Positions 10,976-22,620 of a stretch of 64,000 bases of DNA are shown here, in pieces (the first letter of the stretch is position 1; every line of letters starts with the position of its first letter). Made by a program: the position numbers and the translations under genes. The DNA is taken from assembly GCF_002575655.3 (NCBI RefSeq), contig NC_053036.3, positions 160,122,627-160,186,626 of the forward strand, read 5' to 3'. The notes below the pieces were generated by a model. That model made no database searches, was not told the DNA's origin, and saw only the letters and a list, made by a program, of their open reading frames with translations. Origin of the DNA: Aegilops tauschii subsp. strangulata (lineage: Eukaryota; Streptophyta; Magnoliopsida; Poales; Poaceae).

Positions 10976-11245
10976 TGTAGTCCCACGTGTCAGTGAAGAG
11001 GCAAGCCGAAGCACGTTCCGTTTGCGTGAGTCGTGTGCAGGACCGAACGTGTGTGGGGTGCAATGCGACCGCGACAGGGGTGATGTGAGTGTACCACCTT
11101 TTTTCCGTTTAAACTAGGTGCTTCGCCTCCTAAAGAAAAAAACTTGGTGCTTCACGCGATCCATCGATACTACTACTAGTAATTTGGTAATCCCGACTTA
11201 AACGGTGCGGCCGGGTCTTTTCCCGCGTGATATGCTGGGAGGTTG
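10976..11245 (+). repeat. Module M, copy 1 (dispersed gene-fragment-like repeat)
   Basis: It contains GTCCCACGTGTCAGTG, GGGGTGCAATGCGACCGCGAC, GTACCACCTTTTTTCCGTTT, CGCGATCCATCGATAC and a TTTTCCCGCG tail, in that order. The same order of diverged motifs recurs in part at 16.27, 17.65, 26.4-26.9, 38.28, 41.38 and 43.15 kb. Confidence 0.5.
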
Positions 11246-11485
11246 GCTTAGTTGGGTTTTTTAGGACGAGTAATGCTATACCTACGTAATCCCAGTTACG
11301 TAATTGAGCTGTTGATTGTAGATTGGGGGGAGGGAGGGGCCCACCACCATGAAAATCAGGGAGGGGAGGGAGAGGCAATTTATGTTAACCCTTTTGTAGG
11401 TTCCCGTAGATGTAGAAAGATGTGAAATGCGTGAATGTGTAGTGGACGTACTATTGGACTGCCTAAGTTAAATTGTGTATGTAGA

Positions 11486-13152
11486 TGATACGTCTCCAAC
11501 GTATCTATAATTTTTGACTGTTCCATGCTATTATATTATCTGTTTTGGATGTTTATGGGCTTTATTAAACACTTTTATATTATTTTTGGGACTAACCTAT
11601 TGACCCAGAGCCCAGTGCCAGTTCCTGTTTTTTCCCTTGTTTCAGTGTTTCGAAGAAAAGGAATATCAAACGGAGTCGAAAGGGAATGAAACCTTCTGGA
11701 GAAGTTATTTTTGGAAGGAAAGCAACCCGGGAGACTTGGAGTCCACGTCAAGGAAGCAACAAGGAAGGCACGAGGCAGGGGGGCGCGCCCACCCCCCTGG
11801 GCGCGCCCTCCACCCTCGTGGGCCCCTCGTGGCTCCCCTGACGTACTTCTTTCACCTATATATTCGCATATACCCTAAAAACTTCGGGGGATAGAATAGA
11901 TCAGGAGTTCCGCCGCTGCAAGCCTCTGTAGCCACCAAAAACCAATTGGGACCCTGTTCCGACACCCTGCCGGAGGGGGGAACCCTCACCGGTGGCCATC
12001 TTCATCATCCCGGCGCTCTCCATGACAAGGAGGGAGTAGTTCACCCTCGGGGCTGAGGGTATGTACCAGTAGCTATGTGTTTGATCTCTCCCTCTCTCGT
12101 GTTCTTGATTTGGCACGATCTTGATGTATTGCGAGCTTTGCTATTATAGTTTGATCTTATGTTGCTTCTCCCCCCTCTACTCTCTTGTAATGGATTGAGT
12201 TTTCCCTTTGAAGTTATCTTATCGGATTGAGTCTTTAATGATTTGAGAACACTTGATGTATGTCTTGCGTGGGATAACCGTGGTGACAATGGGTTATTCT
12301 ATTGATCCACTTGATGTATGTTTTGGTGATCAACTTGCGGGTTCCGCCCATGAACCTATGCATAGGGGTTGGCACACGTTTTCGTCTTGACTCTCCGGTA
12401 GAAACTTTGGGGCACTCTTTGAGGTTCTATGTGTTGGTTGAATAGATGAATCTGAGATTGTGTGATGCATATCGTATAATCATACCCACAGATACTTGAG
12501 GTGACATTGGAGTATCTAGGTGACATTAGGGTTTTGGTTGATGTGTGTCTTAAGGTGTTATTTTACTACGAACTCTAGGGCTGTTTGTGACACTTATAGG
12601 AATAACCCAATGGATTGATCGGAAAGAATAACTTTGAGGTGGTTTCGTACCCTATCATAATCTGTTCGTTTGTTCTCTGCTATTAGTGACTTTGGAGTGA
12701 CTCTTTGTTGCATGTTGAGGGACAGTTATATGATCCATTTATGTTATTATTGTTGAGAGAACTTGCACTAGTGAAAGTATGAACCCTAGGCCTTGTTTCC
12801 TATCATTGCAATACCGTTTACGCTCACTTTTATCATTAGTTACCTTGATGTTTTTATATTTTCAGATTACAAAAACCTATATCTACCATCCATATTGCAC
12901 TTGTATCACCATCTCTTCGCCGAACTAGCCCACCTATACAATTTACCATTGTATTGGGTGTGTTGGGGACACAAGAGACTCTTTGTTATTTGGTTGCAGG
13001 GTTGCTTGAGAGAGACCATCTTCATCCTACGCCTCCCACGGATTGATAAACCTTAGGTCATCCACTTGAGGGAAATTTGCTACTGTCCTACAAACCTCTG
13101 CACTTGGAGGCCCAACAACGTCTACAAGAAGAAGGTTGCGTAGTAGACATCA
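11486..13152 (+). mobile_element. 5' LTR of Sabrina-like element A
   Basis: It starts TGATACGTCTCCAACG and ends ...GTAGACATCA, immediately before a primer site. A TATA-like CCTATATATT lies near 11855. The sequence matches in order, and inverted, the two LTRs at 18223-19778 and 24187-25746. Family name from memory. Confidence 0.8.
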
Positions 13153-13162
13153 ATCTCTTTTC

Positions 13163-13241
13163 TGGTGCCGTTGCCGGGGAGGCTAGGTAAGCGGCACTCA
13201 CACCCCGTCAACTAAGCAGTTTCTGGCGCCGTTGCCGGGGA
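13163..13241 (+). other. Two tandem tRNA-Asp-type primer binding sites
   Basis: TGGTGCCGTTGCCGGGGA (13163-13180) lies 10 bp after the LTR, and TGGCGCCGTTGCCGGGGA (13224-13241) lies 61 bp further on. The second is the better complement to the 3' end of plant tRNA-Asp. The surrounding bases are also similar, so a short duplication produced two sites. Confidence 0.7.
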
Positions 13242-13336
13242 GGTGAGTGCTTGAAGGTATATCTTTAGATCTTGCAATCGAATCTTTTTGTTTCTTGTTT
13301 TAGAACTAGTTAGTTTATAAACAAAATTACAAAAAA

Positions 13337-14101
13337 ATGGAATTGAGTTTACCTCATACGCTTCATCTTTTTAATATCTTTCGTGAGTATGATGGAAAGG
13401 AAAATTGTGCCAAAGTACTAGAAGAAGAATTACATAAAATGTTTGGCACTAAATCTTTGTATGATGAGCATGATTGCAATGTTGTTAGTATGAATTCCTT
13501 GAATATCCATGATGCTAATGATATGCAAAGCCACAAGCTTGGGGAAGCTATGTTTGATGAATATGATATTTTTTATCCCCCAAGCTTTGATGAGCAAATT
13601 TATTATGATGAAAGCATGCCTCCTATCTATGATGATTATTGTGATGACACGTATGCTATAAAGAATAATGATAACCATGAAACTTGTCATCTTTCTCTTA
13701 ATTTTCAATCACATGATAGTTATTTTGTTGAGTTTGCTCCCACTACTATTGATGAGAATAGATTTGCTTATGTGGAGAGTAGTAAATTTTCTATGCTTGT
13801 GGATCATGAAAAGAATGCTTTAGGTGCTTGTTATATTTTTGAATTCATTCATGATGCTACTGAAAATTACTATGAGAGAGGATCATATGCTTCTACATAT
13901 TGCAATAATATCAACTTTCCTCTCTATGTGCTTAAAATCTTGAAGTTATGCTTGTTTTACCTTCCTATGCAAGTTGATTCTTGTTCCCATAAGTTGTTTG
14001 CTCAAAAAATCCCTATGCATAGGAAGTGGGTTAGACTTAAATGTGCTAGTCATATTCTTCATTATGCTCTCTTTATGTTTCAATTCTTATCTTTTATGTG
14101 A
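13337..14101 (+). CDS. Sabrina-like element ORF of unknown function (254 aa)
   Basis: Intact ATG-to-TGA frame in the place where gag normally lies. It shows no Gag, zinc-knuckle, protease, RT or integrase motif. The composition is acidic and rich in Asp, Tyr, His and Asn (for example DEYDIFYPPSFDEQIYYDES). The C-terminal 90 residues are more hydrophobic and end FMFQFLSFM. That end (MHRKWVRLKCASHILHYAL) and the segment HDCNVVSMNSLNIHDANDMQ are clearly related to the minus-strand ORF of element B. It lacks the N-terminal half seen in B. Function unknown; possibly a structural protein supplied by a non-autonomous family. Confidence 0.6.
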   Translation: MELSLPHTLHLFNIFREYDGKENCAKVLEEELHKMFGTKSLYDEHDCNVVSMNSLNIHDANDMQSHKLGEAMFDEYDIFYPPSFDEQIYYDESMPPIYDDYCDDTYAIKNNDNHETCHLSLNFQSHDSYFVEFAPTTIDENRFAYVESSKFSMLVDHEKNALGACYIFEFIHDATENYYERGSYASTYCNNINFPLYVLKILKLCLFYLPMQVDSCSHKLFAQKIPMHRKWVRLKCASHILHYALFMFQFLSFM

Positions 14102-14177
14102 GCATCATTGAAATCATCATGCCTAGCTAGGGGCGTTAAACGATAGCGCTTGTTGGGAGGCAACCCAATTTTATTTT
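14101..14177 (+). other. Conserved post-ORF block of Sabrina-like elements (copy A)
   Basis: About 58 bp (14120-14177) are identical to the inverse of 22545-22602 in element B, while the ORFs upstream are strongly diverged. The block includes the palindrome CCTAGCTAGG and a hairpin TTGGG-AGGCAA-CCCAA. Possible RNA packaging, dimerisation or processing signal. Confidence 0.55.
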
Positions 14178-14525
14178 AGTTTCTTGCTTTTTGGTTCTGT
14201 TTAGGAATAAATAATACATATAGCTTCTGTTTAGATGTGTTTTTGTGTTTTAATTAGTGTTTGTGCCAAGTAGAACCTTTGGAAAAACTTGGGTGAAGTC
14301 TTTATGATCATGCTGTAAAAAACAGAAACTTTAGCGCTCACGAGATTAGCTAAAACTTTTTACTGGAGAGTGCTATTTAGTTGATTCTTTTTGCAGATGA
14401 TTACTAGAAAAATCCCTCAGGTCCACCAATTTATTTTAGAATTTTTGGAGTTCCAGAAGTATACGTTTGATACAGATTACTACAGAATGTTCTGTTTTTG
14501 ATAGATTCTGTTTTTCGTGTGTTGT

Positions 14526-14932
14526 TTGCGTGTCATGCAAGGAGATATGCAAGGAGATACAGATTACTTCGGCGCCCCGTGCATCCTCGACGAGCCGGGT
14601 GTTGATCTGCTGGTCGTGCCACAGCGCTAATGCCACCCTCGACACACTGAAACCGACCGTGTAAAGTGACGATGAGCGTGTCGCTCCCGCATGCCTCATT
14701 TGAACATTCCGCCGAGTATCATTCGCATGTGGGCCTAGACCATGCTTGTATTTCCAATGTTGTAATTTGTCCGACATGCATACAAACAAACGGTTCATTT
14801 AAAGTTTCACTTTGCCTCCACTACATGTCACTTCCTGTCTTAGTTTTGACATCCCATTCGGTTCATGCCCCAACACATCTTGACGAGATCGATTGATGTT
14901 GAGAGATCAATTGCGTGTCATGCAAGGAGATA
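14526..14932 (+). repeat. 22-bp direct repeats bracketing unknown DNA at the break of element A
   Basis: Identical 22-mers (TTGCGTGTCATGCAAGG plus GAGATA overlap) are at 14526-14547 and 14911-14932. The first lies exactly where element A stops matching element B. The 363 bp between them has no recognised gene. This looks like a repair junction with filler DNA rather than a transposon duplication. Confidence 0.55.
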
Positions 14933-15540
14933 AAGGTTTGGTCTGTTTCTATGATAGAAATGACCGGCGGGGGGCGGTCTGTGGGGATCAGAGGGAGTAT
15001 ATTGTACGTTCATAAGCGAAATGAACGCATTGTACCCACCCTAGTCCTCTTTCAATCGATCTCCGGACCCCGAGATGAAATCGAGAGAGAGCGAGTGGGT
15101 GCATGTGTGATACCTAAGGCGGATTCAAAATTTTGAACCAGTGATCATAGCATCCACAAATCATGTATAAAGGGTATTCAATGTTTGTTTCGCTCTTGAA
15201 CATACAATATACTCCCTCCGATCCTTTCTAGTTTACATATAAGTTTTATGTGTAATCAAAGTATCTTTACTTTGATCAAACTTACAGAAAAAATTATCAA
15301 CATTCAAGAACGCCCAATCAATATTGTTAGATTCGTACGTACTCCTAGATTTGTATTCAAACAGACATGGTTTCCCATTTGTTTTCAACCACGTGAATGT
15401 GCTTGTTCTCGCGCATGCCCTTCCTACTAGGATTTCGCCACGTATAGCCAGTCCAATAGTAACTATTTTTAAGCTCCATGTCCAATAGTACTAGTGGAGT
15501 ACTGACAACATCTGTAGTAGAGTATGCAGTGCTCATAGTA
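14933..15540. other. Unannotated intergenic stretch with a single MITE end
   Basis: No supported gene. A single Stowaway-type end (CTCCCTCCGATCC) is at about 15213 and has no matching right end, so it is a truncated MITE remnant. Confidence 0.4.
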
Positions 15541-16041
15541 CTCCCTCCTTCCATTTATATAGGGCCTATGTGGAGGAGAGAGATGTGAAAAAGTAAGGGG
15601 AGTGAGCTCTCATGCAAGAGCCTAGCTATATACGCATTCCTAGTAAAATACAATAAATATGAAGAAAGAGATAGAGAGGAGATGGAAAAAAGTACTAGCC
15701 AACCTTATATTTTTTTGTGGGAAATAGCCACCCTTATAGCCCACACTACTGTATGAGTGCATATAGATGATGGCTATAGATGACATGGCAATTCCTTATA
15801 GCCATCGGCTGGATATATTATTAACCATGCTCTAATGCATTTTTCAAAACCGCCATTGACTATTGACAAGATTAATAGTACATGAGATGTATAATGTGAA
15901 AAGTATATCATTGGAAGCTCCTTTCACATACGAATTTGACCGTATGCTTTGTGTAAGTTGCATGTCATATATTATTACTCTAACATTTGGTCAAAGTTAG
16001 CCTCGAAAAACGCATTAGGCCCTGTAGATGGAAGGAGGGAG
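15541..16041. mobile_element. Stowaway-type element with TA target duplication (501 bp)
   Basis: The left end CTCCCTCCTTCCATTTATAT and the inverted right end (...GATGGAAGGAGGGAG) match over about 26 bp, both continuing into TAGGCCC/GGGCCTA. TA flanks both sides (15539-15540, 16042-16043). The middle (about 15640-15840) holds AT-rich sequence that recurs, diverged, near 39105-39255, so it may itself carry a nested MITE. No coding frame. Confidence 0.8.
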
Positions 16042-16188
16042 TAGTAGTGGAAGTGGATACTCTGACGTAGGTATCCCTGCCTTACCCTCCCTTTCGTTCA
16101 CTTACTGGCGGACCCCATGCTTGCTAGGACCCGCATGTCAGTTACTCAATGGGTTCGGCCACGTCAGGGGATCCTCATCCGTAGTATA

Positions 16189-16228
16189 CTCCCTCTGTTT
16201 TTATTTACTCCGCATAAAACGGAGGGAG
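16189..16228. repeat. 40-bp Stowaway remnant (both ends, no body)
   Basis: CTCCCTCTGTTTTTATTTAC is followed within 40 bp by the inverted end ACGGAGGGAG. TA precedes it. It looks like an internally deleted element reduced to its ends. Confidence 0.5.
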
Positions 16229-16264
16229 TTGTAGTATAAATGACGCGGGCGGGGGAGGGGGAGG

Positions 16265-16400
16265 GACGTCGGTTTGCTCTCAACTGGGTCCCACAAGCGA
16301 GCGAAAACGCAAGACGAAGCGTGTTCCATTCGGTGAGCGACATGGAGGGTCCAGCGTGCCGGGGTGCAACGCGAACGCGACAAGAGCGATGTACAGTCAA
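16265..16400 (+). repeat. Module M, copy 2 (upstream of the 16.6-kb pseudogene)
   Basis: Holds GGGTCCCACAAGCGAGCG, CGTGTTCCATTCGGTGAGCG, GGGGTGCAACGCGAACGCGA and GCGATGTACA in the same order as the 38.3-kb copy. It ends about 165 bp before the ATG of the broken gene, so it may be part of that family's promoter region. Confidence 0.5.
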
Positions 16401-16565
16401 AACCGATTGACTGGTCGTCACCGGAACCACTATTCACACCAGAACCTTCGATGCTCGGCCTACGCCAGCCACTGCCCCAAAACCACACCTCCTCTCCAGC
16501 CCATTCCTCCACCTTTTGATCCCCTAGCCTGCATCAAGCGTCCCCTAGTTTGCCGGAAAGCCATC

Positions 16566-17361
16566 ATGCGCCGCAAGATCAGGTACTACAAGATGCTGAC
16601 GCCGGAGCGCCGCGCAGAAATCGCGGCGGCGGTCGGCGCCACAGACCTCTGTTCCCAAGCTCGCTTCGCGGCGGGCCAATCCCCGAGTTCTCTGGAGCCA
16701 AGCTACGAGGAGGAGGAAGCCGATCCAATGTTCACTGCGGAGGTCGCGGCGTAGAAGGCCCCCGATGGGTATGAGACGATGGACGTTGACTTCGTGCCGG
16801 CGTCCGGGTCCCGCATGGTGCAGGCGGACCAACGGTTCAACCTGGCGATACTAAAGGAGGACTGGGAGGCAGAGGCTCAACTCGACGTGGAGCGCGCGCA
16901 TGCCGCTGCCATCGAGGCTCTCCTGCAGGCGGAAGGCTCAACTTGAGGCAGAGCGCGCGGATGCCGCTGTCATCGAGGCCCTCCTGCAAGCGGAACCGGA
17001 CGTCCTCGACTTGAACCGGGCGGCGGAGGCTCAACTCGACGCGGAGCGCGCCGATGCCGCTGCCATCGAGGCCCTCCTGCAGGCAGAACCGAAAGTCCTC
17101 GACTTGAACCGGGCGACGGAGGCTCAACTCGGCGCAAAGCGTGCAGATGCCGCTGCCATCGAGGCCCTCCTGCAGGCGGAACCGGACATTCTTGACTTGA
17201 ACCGGGCGGTGCTCTCGTCCGTGCAGAGCGCCCGCACGCTCAGCGTGAACGAGTAGCTGGAGGCCGAGGACAACCACGGTGCGGAGACACACGTCTGCAA
17301 CTACGGCTGGTTCGCGCCGGCAGCCAAAGATGACGAGGCTATCTCGTTCCGCGAGCAGTGA
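16566..17361 (+). pseudogene. Broken gene with tandem 31-residue Ala/Glu/Leu-rich repeats
   Basis: ATG 16566 opens MRRKIRYYKMLTPERRAEIA and continues to an acidic stretch (YEEEEADP). A TAG stops it at 16752-16754, but the same frame continues KAPDGYETMDVDFVPASG into the first repeat. The unit is EAQLDAERADAAAIEALLQA + EPKVLDLNRAT (31 residues, 93 bp). Three and a half copies follow, the first cut short by an out-of-frame deletion near 16930. After the last repeat TAG at 17254-17256 (probably from CAG) stops the frame, and readable sequence (NYGWFAPAAKDDEAISF) runs to TGA at 17361. So there are two nonsense changes and one frameshift. The repeats should form helices. No family recognised. Confidence 0.6.
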
Positions 17362-18222
17362 TAGTTTTTCTTTATGTTGTTGTTTTTAGGGATCTTTTGC
17401 TGCGTAGAAACATATATTGTTATGCAAGTCGCCCTTTCATCTTTTGGGTCAGTCTACCATTTCAGGCGGTTGGATGAATATCCTACGTCTCCTAACCCTT
17501 CTTCCTCACCTCTTCTTCTTCCCCGACAAACCACCACACGGGCCGTACGGATCCTCCCCAACATGCGGTTGGATAAACATACTGTATGAACGAAAATTAT
17601 GTGTCAGCGGTAGGATAGCTGAGTTTGGTTTGTTCACATGCGGTAGCACGTGTCAATGAGGGTGTGTTCCCTTGGTTGGGTTTGCGGCGTGCAGGAGCGA
17701 CTGTGTGAGGGTGCGGTGCGACCGTGATAGCCGTGCGCAAGTGTACCTCCTTTTCATTTTGAAAACTTTAGACAAGCTTGGCAAAAATGTGTGGCGAAGT
17801 ATGGCAATGCAAGGCCTAGACCCAAACAGGATAAGTACGTACGTACTAGGAGTACTAGTGTTAATAAAGAAAGGCAGGGTTTTCCTTACAAATCCTCGTT
17901 TGACGTGTCAATTAATGCATATTTTTTTCTCCAAAGCCCAAAGAGCTAACCATCTCACTCCTCATCGCTTGATTAATGCAGCGCCATGCAAACCAACCTT
18001 CTTACTTCTGCATGCATGCAAGGGTATATTAATGTCCTTGGTTGCTAGTACGAGGCTAACCCCATCAATTTTGCCTCGATTAGTGTTAGTGGCCTTTTGC
18101 AAATTGTAATTTTGATATACTGGCCTTGTGTACAAAAAAATGGAGGTAGTAACTATTTGACTTCCCTCCCCATTGCGGTGACGTCGACGATATCTAGAAC
18201 GTTGTGGTTTGGCGAAGTGCAT
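17362..18222. other. Intergenic stretch, including module M copy 3
   Basis: No supported gene. 17655-17765 holds GTGCGGTGCGACCGTGATAG and GTGTACCTCCTTTTCATTTT, a reduced copy of module M. The right edge (TGCAT at 18218-18222) is the target duplication of element B. Confidence 0.4.
18218..18222 (+). repeat. Left target-site duplication of Sabrina-like element B
   Basis: TGCAT, repeated at 25747-25751 directly after the right LTR. Confidence 0.85.
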
Positions 18223-19778
18223 TGCTACCTCTTGAGCACTGCGTTGGTTTTCCCTTGAAGAGGAAAGCGTGATGCAGCAAAGTAGCGTAAGTATTTCCCT
18301 CAGTTTTTGAGAACCAAGGTATCAATCCAGTAGGAGACTACATGCAAGTCGCCTCGTACCTACACAAACAAATAAGAACCTTGCAACCAACGCGATAAAG
18401 GGGTTGTCAATCCCTTCACGACCACTTAAAAAAGTGAGATCTGATAGAGATAATAAGATAAATATTTTTGGTATTTTTATGGTAAAGATTGCAAAGTTAA
18501 ATAGATTGGAAACTTATATGATGGAAAGTAGACCCGGGGCCATAGGTTTCACTAGTGGCTTCTCTCCAGATAGCATAAGCATTACGGTGGGTGAACAAAT
18601 TACTGTCGAGCAATTGATAGAAAAGTGCATAGTTATGAGAATATCTAGGCATGATCATGTATATAGGCATCACGTCCGCGACAAGTAGACCGAAACGATT
18701 CTGCATCTACTACTATTACTCCACACATCGACTGCTATCCAGCATGCATCTAGAGTATTAAGTTGATAAGAACAGAGTAACGCATCAGGCAAGATGATAT
18801 GATGTAGAGGGATAAACTCAAGCAATATGATATAAACCCCATCTTTTTATCCTCGATGGCAACAATACAATACGTGCCTTGCGGCCCCTGCTGTCACTGG
18901 GAAACGGCACCACAAGATTGAACCCAAAGCTAAGCACTTCTCCCATTGCAAGAAAGATCAATCTAGTAGGCCAAACCAAAGTGATAATTCGAAGAGACTT
19001 GCAAAGATAACAAATCATACATAAAAGAATTCAGAGGAGATTCAAATATTGTTCATAGATAATCTTGATCATAAACCCACAATTCATTGGATCTCGATAA
19101 ACACACCGCAAAAAGAATTACATCGAATAGTTCTCCAAGAAGATCGAGGAGAACTTTGTATTGAGATCCAAAGAGAGAGAAGAAGCCATCTAGCTAAAAA
19201 CGATGGACCCGAAGGTCTGTGGTAAACTACTCACACATCATCGGAGAGGCTATGGTGTTGATGTAGAAGCCCTCTGTGATGGATTCACCCTCCAGCGGAG
19301 CGCCGGAAAAGGCCTCAACATGGGATCTCACGGGTACAGAAGGTTGCGGCGGTGGAAATAGGGTTCCGTGGGGCTCTCGGATGTTTTCGGGGTATATGAG
19401 TATATATAGGCGAAAGAAGTCGGTCAGGGGAGCCACGAGGGGCCCACGAGGGCGGGGGGCACGCCTACCCCCTGGGCGCACCCTCCTACCTCGTGGCCTC
19501 CTCATTTCTTTCTTGACGTCTACTCCAAGTCTCCTGGATTGCGTTTGTTCCAAAAATCACTCTCCCGAAGGTTTCATTCCGTTTGGATTCCGTTTGATAT
19601 TCCTTTTTTGCGAAACACTGAAATAGGCAAAAAAACAGCAATTTGCACTGGGCCTTTGGTTAGTAGGTTAGTCCCAAAAATAATATAAAAGTGTATAACA
19701 AAGCCCATTAAACATCCAAAACAGATAATATAATAGCATGGAACAATCAAAAACTATAGATACGTTGGAGACGTATCA
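18223..19778 (-). mobile_element. 3' LTR of element B
   Basis: On the minus strand it starts TGATACGTCTCCAACG at 19778 and ends GAGGTAGCA at 18223. The purine-rich tract AAGCTTGGGGATGCT lies just before it (about 19779-19793), as expected for plus-strand priming. Confidence 0.85.
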
Positions 19779-22544
19779 AGCATCCCCAAGCTTAATTCCC
19801 GCTCGTCCTCGAGTAGGTAAATGATAAAAACAGAATTTTTGATGTGGAATGCTGCCTAGCATATTTTTGAATGTAATTTCCTATGGCATGAATGTTGTGG
19901 CATGAATGTTCAGATCCGAAAGATTCAAGATGAAAGTTTAATGTTGACATAAAAATAATAATACTTCAAGCATACTAACTAAGCAATTATGTCTTCTCAA
20001 AATAACATGGCCAAAGAAATTTCATCCCTACAAAATCATATAGTTTGGTCATGCTCCATTTTCGTCACACAAGAATGCTCTCATCATGCACAACCCCGAT
20101 GACAAGCCAAGCAATTGTTTCATACTTTAGTAATCTCAAACTTTTTCAACCTTCACGCAATACATGAGCGTGAGCCATGGATATAGCACTATGGGTGGAA
20201 TAGAGTATAATGATGGGGGTTATGTGGAGAAGACAAAAAAGGAGAAAGTCTCACATTGACGCGACTAATCAATGGACTAGGGAGATGCCCATCAATTGAT
20301 GTCAATGCAGTAGGGATTGCCATGCAACGGATGCACTAGAGCTATATATGTATGAAAGCTCAACAAAAGAAACCAAGTGGGTGTGCATCCAACTTGCTTG
20401 CTCACGAAGACCTAGGGCATTTGAGGAAGCCCATTGTTGGAATATACAAGCCAAGTTCTATAATGAAAATTCCCACTAGTATATGAAAGTGACAAAACAA
20501 GAGACTCTCTGTCATAAAGATCATGGTGCTACTTTGAAGCACAAGTGTGGAAAAAAGGATAGTAGCGTTGTCCCTTTTTGTTTCTTTTCTCTTATTTGGG
20601 CCTTTTTTTTATTTGGCCTTTTTTCTTTTCTCTTTTTTTATTTGGGACAATGCTCTCTTAATGATGATCATCACACTTCTATTTATTTACAACTCAATGA
20701 TTACAACTCGATACTAGAACAAAATATGACTCTATATGAATGCCTCCGGCGGTCTACCGGGATGGGAAATGAATCAAGAGTGAAACGTATGATAAGTTAT
20801 GCATGGTGGCTTTGCCACAAATACGATGTCAACTACATAATCATGCAAGGCAATATGACAATGATGAAGCGTGTCATAATAAATGAAACGGTGGAAAGTT
20901 GCATGGCAATGTATCTCGGAATGGCTATGGAAATGCCATAATAGGTAGGTATGGTGGCTGTTTTGAGGAAGATATAAGGAGGTTTATGTGTGATAGAGTG
21001 TATCATATCACGGGGGTTGGATGCACCGATGAAGTTTGCACCAACTCTCAAGGTGAGAAAGGACAATGCACGGTACCGAAGAGGCTAGAAATGATGGAAA
21101 GGTGAGAGTGCGTATAATCCATGGACTCAACATTAGTCATAAAGAACTCACATACTTATTGCAAAAATATACAAGTTATAAAAAACCAAGCATTAAGCGC
21201 ATGCTCCTAGGGGGATAGATTGGTAGGAAAAGACCATCGCTTGTCCCCGACCGCCACTCATAAGGATGATAATCAAAGAACACCTCATGCTTCAAATTTG
21301 TTACACAACGGTTACCATACGTGCATGCTACGGGACTTGCAAACCTCAACACAAGTATTTCTCAAATTCACAACTACTCAACTAGCACAACTCTAATATT
21401 ACGATCTCCATATCTCAAAACAATCATCAAGTATCAAACTTCTCATAGTATTCAATGCACTTTTTATGAAAGTTTTTATTATACCAATCTTGGATGCCTA
21501 TCATATTAGGACTAATTTTATAGCCAAAGCAAATTACCATGCTGTTCTAAAGGACTCTCAAAATAATATAAGTGAACCATGAGAGATCAATAATTTCTAT
21601 AAAATAAAACCACCACCGTGCTCTAAAAGATATAAGAGAAGTACTAGAGCAAAATTTATCTAGCTCAAAAGATATAAGTGAAGCACAAAGAGTATTCTAA
21701 TAAATTCCGATTCATGTGTGTCTCTCCCAAAAGGTGTGTACATCAAGGATGATTGTGGTAAACTAAAAATGAAAGACTCAAGTCATACAAGACGCTCCAA
21801 GCAAAACACATATCATGTGGTGAATAAAAATATAGCATCAAGTAAAGTTACCGATGGACGAAGACGAAAGAGGGGATGCCTTCCGGGTATCCCCAAGCTT
21901 AGGCTTTTGGTTGTCCTTGAACTTTACCTTGGGGTGCCTTGGGAATCCCCAAGCTTAGGCTCTTGCCACTCCTTATTCCATAATCCATCAAATCTTTACC
22001 CAAAACTTGAAAACTTCACAACACAAAACTCAACAGAAAATCTCATGAGCTCCGTTAGCGAAAGAAAACAAACCACCACTTCAAGGTACTGTAATGAACT
22101 CATTCTTTATTTATATTGGTGTTAAAACTACTGTATTCCAATTCTCTATGGTTCATACCCCCCGATACTAGCCATAGATTCATCAAAATAAGCAAACAAC
22201 ACACGAAAAACAGAATCTGTCAAAAACAGAACAATCTGTAGTAATCTGTATCTAACGCAATCTTCTGTAACTCAGAAAAATCTACCAAAATAGGACGACC
22301 TATATAATTTGTTTATTGATCTACTGCAATTGGAATAAGTATTTTATCACGTTCTGGTGAATTTTAACAATTGTTTTCGTGAGCAGAAAGTTTCTGACTT
22401 ATTCAGCAAGATCAAATAACTATCATCCAAGAAGATCCTATAGGTTTTACTTGGCGCAAACACTAATTAAAACATAAAACCACATCTAACCAGAGGCTAG
22501 ATGAAATATTTATTACTAAACAGGAACAAAATGCAAGGAACAAA
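19779..22544 (-). other. Noncoding internal region of element B
   Basis: About 2.8 kb between the ORF and the 3' LTR without a convincing frame on either strand. The plus-strand ORFs at 20483-20941 and 21718-22125 have no recognisable domain and lie antisense to the element. It includes repeated 'cccaagcttaggct' purine/pyrimidine tracts near 21890 and 21945. Confidence 0.5.
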
Positions 22545-22620
22545 AATAAAATTGGGTTGCCTCCCAACAAGCGCTATCGTTTAACGCCCCTAGCTAGGCA
22601 TTGATAATTTCGATGATGCT
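22545..22620 (-). other. Conserved post-ORF block of Sabrina-like elements (copy B)
   Basis: The inverse of 14120-14177, identical over about 58 bp, directly after the ORF stop in both elements. Contains the CCTAGCTAGG palindrome and the TTGGG/CCCAA hairpin. Confidence 0.55.

Larger units (their letters stand above)
11486..14529 (+). mobile_element. Truncated Sabrina-like gypsy-type retrotransposon A
   Basis: Consists of 5' LTR, primer sites, one ORF of unknown function and part of the 3' noncoding region. Similarity to element B ends at about 14529 after ...CGTGTGTTGTTTGC. The rest of the internal region and the 3' LTR are missing. The break coincides with one copy of a 22-bp direct repeat (see 14526-14547). 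Confidence 0.75.

Noticed and set aside
20483..22125. Plus-strand ORFs of 152 and 135 codons
   Set aside because: They lie antisense in the noncoding part of element B, with no domain, no splice context and no related copy in element A.
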